Virus record (IMG/VR): IMGVR_UViG_3300036045_000169
Coordinates: 1-23,648 of that record
Reading direction: 5' to 3' (one strand)
DNA from: a virus
DNA length: 23,648 bases
Both the position numbers and the translations under genes were made by a program. Below are positions 21,578-23,648 of the stretch, piece after piece (the first letter of the stretch is position 1; every line of letters begins with the position of its first letter). The notes under the pieces were generated by a model that saw nothing but the letters and a program-made list of their open reading frames with translations, made no database searches and was not told where the DNA came from.

Positions 21578-23648
21578 ATGCAAGGGATCGAGTACTACGT
21601 CCGGGCGGTTCTCGACTTCACGAAGTCGGCGGCGTCGTCGGCGAACCTCCAGAAGTTCAGCGAAAGCCTGATCTCGGCCGGCCAGAAGTTCCAGGCGGCG
21701 GGCGACCGGATGATCGGGTCGACGTTTCGGATCGCGGCGGGGTTTGCGAAGGCGGCGGCATCGGCGGGTCTGATCGGGGGGGCGCTGGGGCTTGGGCGCG
21801 CGATCATGTCCGGGGTGAAGTTCAACGAGCAGCTCGAAACCATGAAGTACAGCATGGCGAGCACGCTTCAGCTCATGGGGCATTCGTCCGGCGACTTCGC
21901 GCGCAACCTGGATGTGAGTCAGGCGGCGATGGACAAGCTCTACATGATTGCGGCGGCGTCGCCCGCGACGTTCGAGCAGACTTCGCAGATGTTCAACAAC
22001 ATGCTTCCGGGTGCCAGGTCGGTGACCGGAAACATGGAAGAGATCCTGCAACTCACCAAGGAGTCTCTCGCGCTCGGCATGATTATGGGCGGGGACTTTG
22101 CGACGACCGGGTCGCAGCTCAGCCGGATCTTGACGGGTGGTGCGGGTGCGGATTTCGAGACGTGGAAGGTGCTCCAGAAACCGATCATGGACGCCGGCAA
22201 GGCGGCGGGGTACTTTTCGGAGAACCTCCAGATGGGGACGAAGCTGACGGAGAAATTCAATCGACTCTCCCCGGAGCAGCGGCTCGAACTCACGAAGAAG
22301 GCGATGGAGAAGCTCGGTGTTGCGACCGACGCATTCGGAACGACGTGGGCCGGCCTGATCTCGACCGTGGAATCCGACTTCCAGATCTTGAAGAAGGCGC
22401 TCGGCAAGTCGGTGTTCGAGAAGATTAAGGAGCAGGTCGGGCAGATGGCGGCGCTAGGTTCTGGCGGTGTGCTGGACCCTGAGGGAGAGACCATGGCCAA
22501 GCTGACGAGCTTTGCGTCGTTCATCGGGGACAAGCTCGGCAACGTGACGCAGCGGCTCCTCAAGGGGCTGGAGAAATTCATCACCAACTTTGCGGACAAT
22601 TGGCAGTTCTACGTCGAGAAGTTCGGGGAGTACGCGGACCTGGTATTCCGGGCTGGCAAGGCGTTTCTCAAGGCCAAGGTCGCGATGGCGGGCGCGGGTG
22701 TTGCCGCCAAAGCGGTCGGGGTCGGGGTCCAGGGTGCGGGGATGGCGTACGAGGGGCTCAAAACGATCTGGCCGTTGATCCAGAAAATGGGGATCTGGTC
22801 TCTGGTCCTGGTCCCGATCTTGGCCATTCTCGGAACGGCCCTGATTGCGGTCGGCGCGATCTTTGCGGGCATCGGGGCGTACGTGGTGACGAAGTGGAAA
22901 GAGATCTATTCGGCGGTGGAGTCGGGAGCGGTTCACTTTCAGCCGCTCTTCGATGCGATCGATCATTTCTGGGCCAAGCTGGTTGCGTTGGGCGGGACGT
23001 TCTTCCAAGGAGGCACTACCACGAGCATGGTTCAGAGTGCGGTGGACATGCTCACCAATGCGCTCTACGGACTGATGGGCGTGATCTCGTTCGGGCTTCG
23101 TGTACTTGGCGTGTTCCAGTTTGTTTTCAACGCCGTACAGATGGGGCTTCGCACGATCTATCTGGGTTTCACGTACATCATCACGGGCATCGTGACCATG
23201 ATCAAGGGGGCATTGGAGTACCTTCCCGGCATGGACGGGGTGGCGGCGAATCTCCAGACTACGCTCAACAACCTCAACAAATCGTCTCAGAAAACCCTTG
23301 GGAACATTATGATGGACTCGCAGGAATCCACCGCCATGTTCGAGCGGGCGCGCGCGTTTGACGATGCGTTTGCGACTCCTGGCACCGGCCCATCGGAAGC
23401 GATCAAGAAGGCTGCTCAGAGCTGGATCGATGAAGCCCAGAAGAAGATGGACGATGATCTGCTCAAGGGCGAGAGCGCCAAGAGCCCCAAAGTACCCAAA
23501 GGCGGCAACGTCCACATTCACAAAATGGTCGTGAATCAGGACCTCCGAAACCACGACCCGGACAGGATTATCGGTGCATTCTATAGCGCCGTCGACAAGA
23601 GCATCCGCAACCGCACGCAATCTCTCGCCCAGGCGGAACAGGGAACCT
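21578..23648 (+). CDS. Tape measure protein, 3'-truncated by the window edge, at least 690 aa
   Basis: Open from ATG 21578 to the end of the window. The N-terminus has long helices and then SGVKFNEQLETMKYSMASTL and MIAAASPATFEQTSQMFNNM, typical of tape measure N-terminal domains. Two hydrophobic blocks follow: SLVLVPILAILGTALIAVGA (around 407-426), and a stretch around 490-530 with GLMGVISFGLRVLGVFQF and YLGFTYIITGIVTM. The last visible part, NHDPDRIIGAFYSAV, resembles the C-terminal end of such proteins, so little is probably missing. Tape measure proteins set tail length and enter the host membrane during DNA injection. At least 690 residues predict a tail of roughly 100 nm by the usual length rule. 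The chaperone pair upstream supports the call. Confidence 0.85.
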   Translation, partial: MQGIEYYVRAVLDFTKSAASSANLQKFSESLISAGQKFQAAGDRMIGSTFRIAAGFAKAAASAGLIGGALGLGRAIMSGVKFNEQLETMKYSMASTLQLMGHSSGDFARNLDVSQAAMDKLYMIAAASPATFEQTSQMFNNMLPGARSVTGNMEEILQLTKESLALGMIMGGDFATTGSQLSRILTGGAGADFETWKVLQKPIMDAGKAAGYFSENLQMGTKLTEKFNRLSPEQRLELTKKAMEKLGVATDAFGTTWAGLISTVESDFQILKKALGKSVFEKIKEQVGQMAALGSGGVLDPEGETMAKLTSFASFIGDKLGNVTQRLLKGLEKFITNFADNWQFYVEKFGEYADLVFRAGKAFLKAKVAMAGAGVAAKAVGVGVQGAGMAYEGLKTIWPLIQKMGIWSLVLVPILAILGTALIAVGAIFAGIGAYVVTKWKEIYSAVESGAVHFQPLFDAIDHFWAKLVALGGTFFQGGTTTSMVQSAVDMLTNALYGLMGVISFGLRVLGVFQFVFNAVQMGLRTIYLGFTYIITGIVTMIKGALEYLPGMDGVAANLQTTLNNLNKSSQKTLGNIMMDSQESTAMFERARAFDDAFATPGTGPSEAIKKAAQSWIDEAQKKMDDDLLKGESAKSPKVPKGGNVHIHKMVVNQDLRNHDPDRIIGAFYSAVDKSIRNRTQSLAQAEQGT

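Noticed and set aside
22454-23620. - strand open frame, 388 aa
   Set aside because: Antisense to the tape-measure gene, which stays open from 21578 to the window end with natural composition. The - frame is His/Arg/Asp-rich.

Overview
The window looks like one contiguous piece of a GC-rich, double-stranded DNA tailed-phage genome, or a prophage or metagenomic phage contig. Nearly all genes lie on the + strand and are tightly packed. Many start inside the stop codon of the gene before, through NTGA overlaps with ATG, GTG or TTG starts. A complete replication and recombination set is followed by a tail-assembly chaperone and a tape-measure gene. No tRNA, rRNA, CRISPR array, integrase or transposase is visible. 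The host cannot be named from this sequence; GC-rich codon use and a lipobox protein point only to a GC-rich bacterium.

Layout. (1) 1-2461: the 3' part of a VWA-like (DUF2201-type) gene with an acidic (GESED)8 repeat, an AT-rich regulatory leader, a 286-aa phage protein, an intrinsic terminator and a 90-aa protein. (2) 2471-5424: a sigma-70-like protein, a ParB/Srx-fold protein, an SF2 helicase and a small protein. (3) 5425-5877: the only long intergenic region, rich in inverted repeats, with a strong + strand terminator and a mirrored T-tract on the - strand. It could be a transcription boundary or an origin. (4) 5878-13429: the replisome, with an unknown 299-aa protein, DnaB-like helicase, DnaG-type primase, family A DNA polymerase, several unknown small proteins and a UvsY-like helical protein. 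(5) 13504-19513: a gp32-like single-strand binding protein, RecA, SbcD/gp47, SbcC/gp46, a lytic-transglycosylase-like secreted protein and a RuvC-like resolvase. (6) 19510-20720: a lipoprotein, a 60-aa protein, a NUMOD4-like fragment and the only convincing - strand gene, which overlaps that fragment tail to tail. (7) 20771-23648: a tail-assembly chaperone pair, probably joined by a +1 ribosomal frameshift, then a tape-measure protein that runs off the window.

How the genes fit together. Helicase, primase and PolA would make the fork. SSB, RecA, the UvsY-like protein, SbcCD and the SF2 (UvsW-like) helicase together resemble the T4 recombination-dependent replication system, with RuvC to resolve junctions. 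Sigma-like and ParB-like proteins may redirect transcription or handle DNA. The most unusual signals are the candidate RF2/PA-X-like +1 frameshift site, the G-poor leaders without Shine-Dalgarno before uncoupled genes, a shared CGGAGAG/GCTAGC leader motif, a bacterial SSB-type tail on a gp32-like protein, and the replacement of key residues in the polymerase (HDE to HDS) and in the SF2 helicase Walker A (GKT to GKG).
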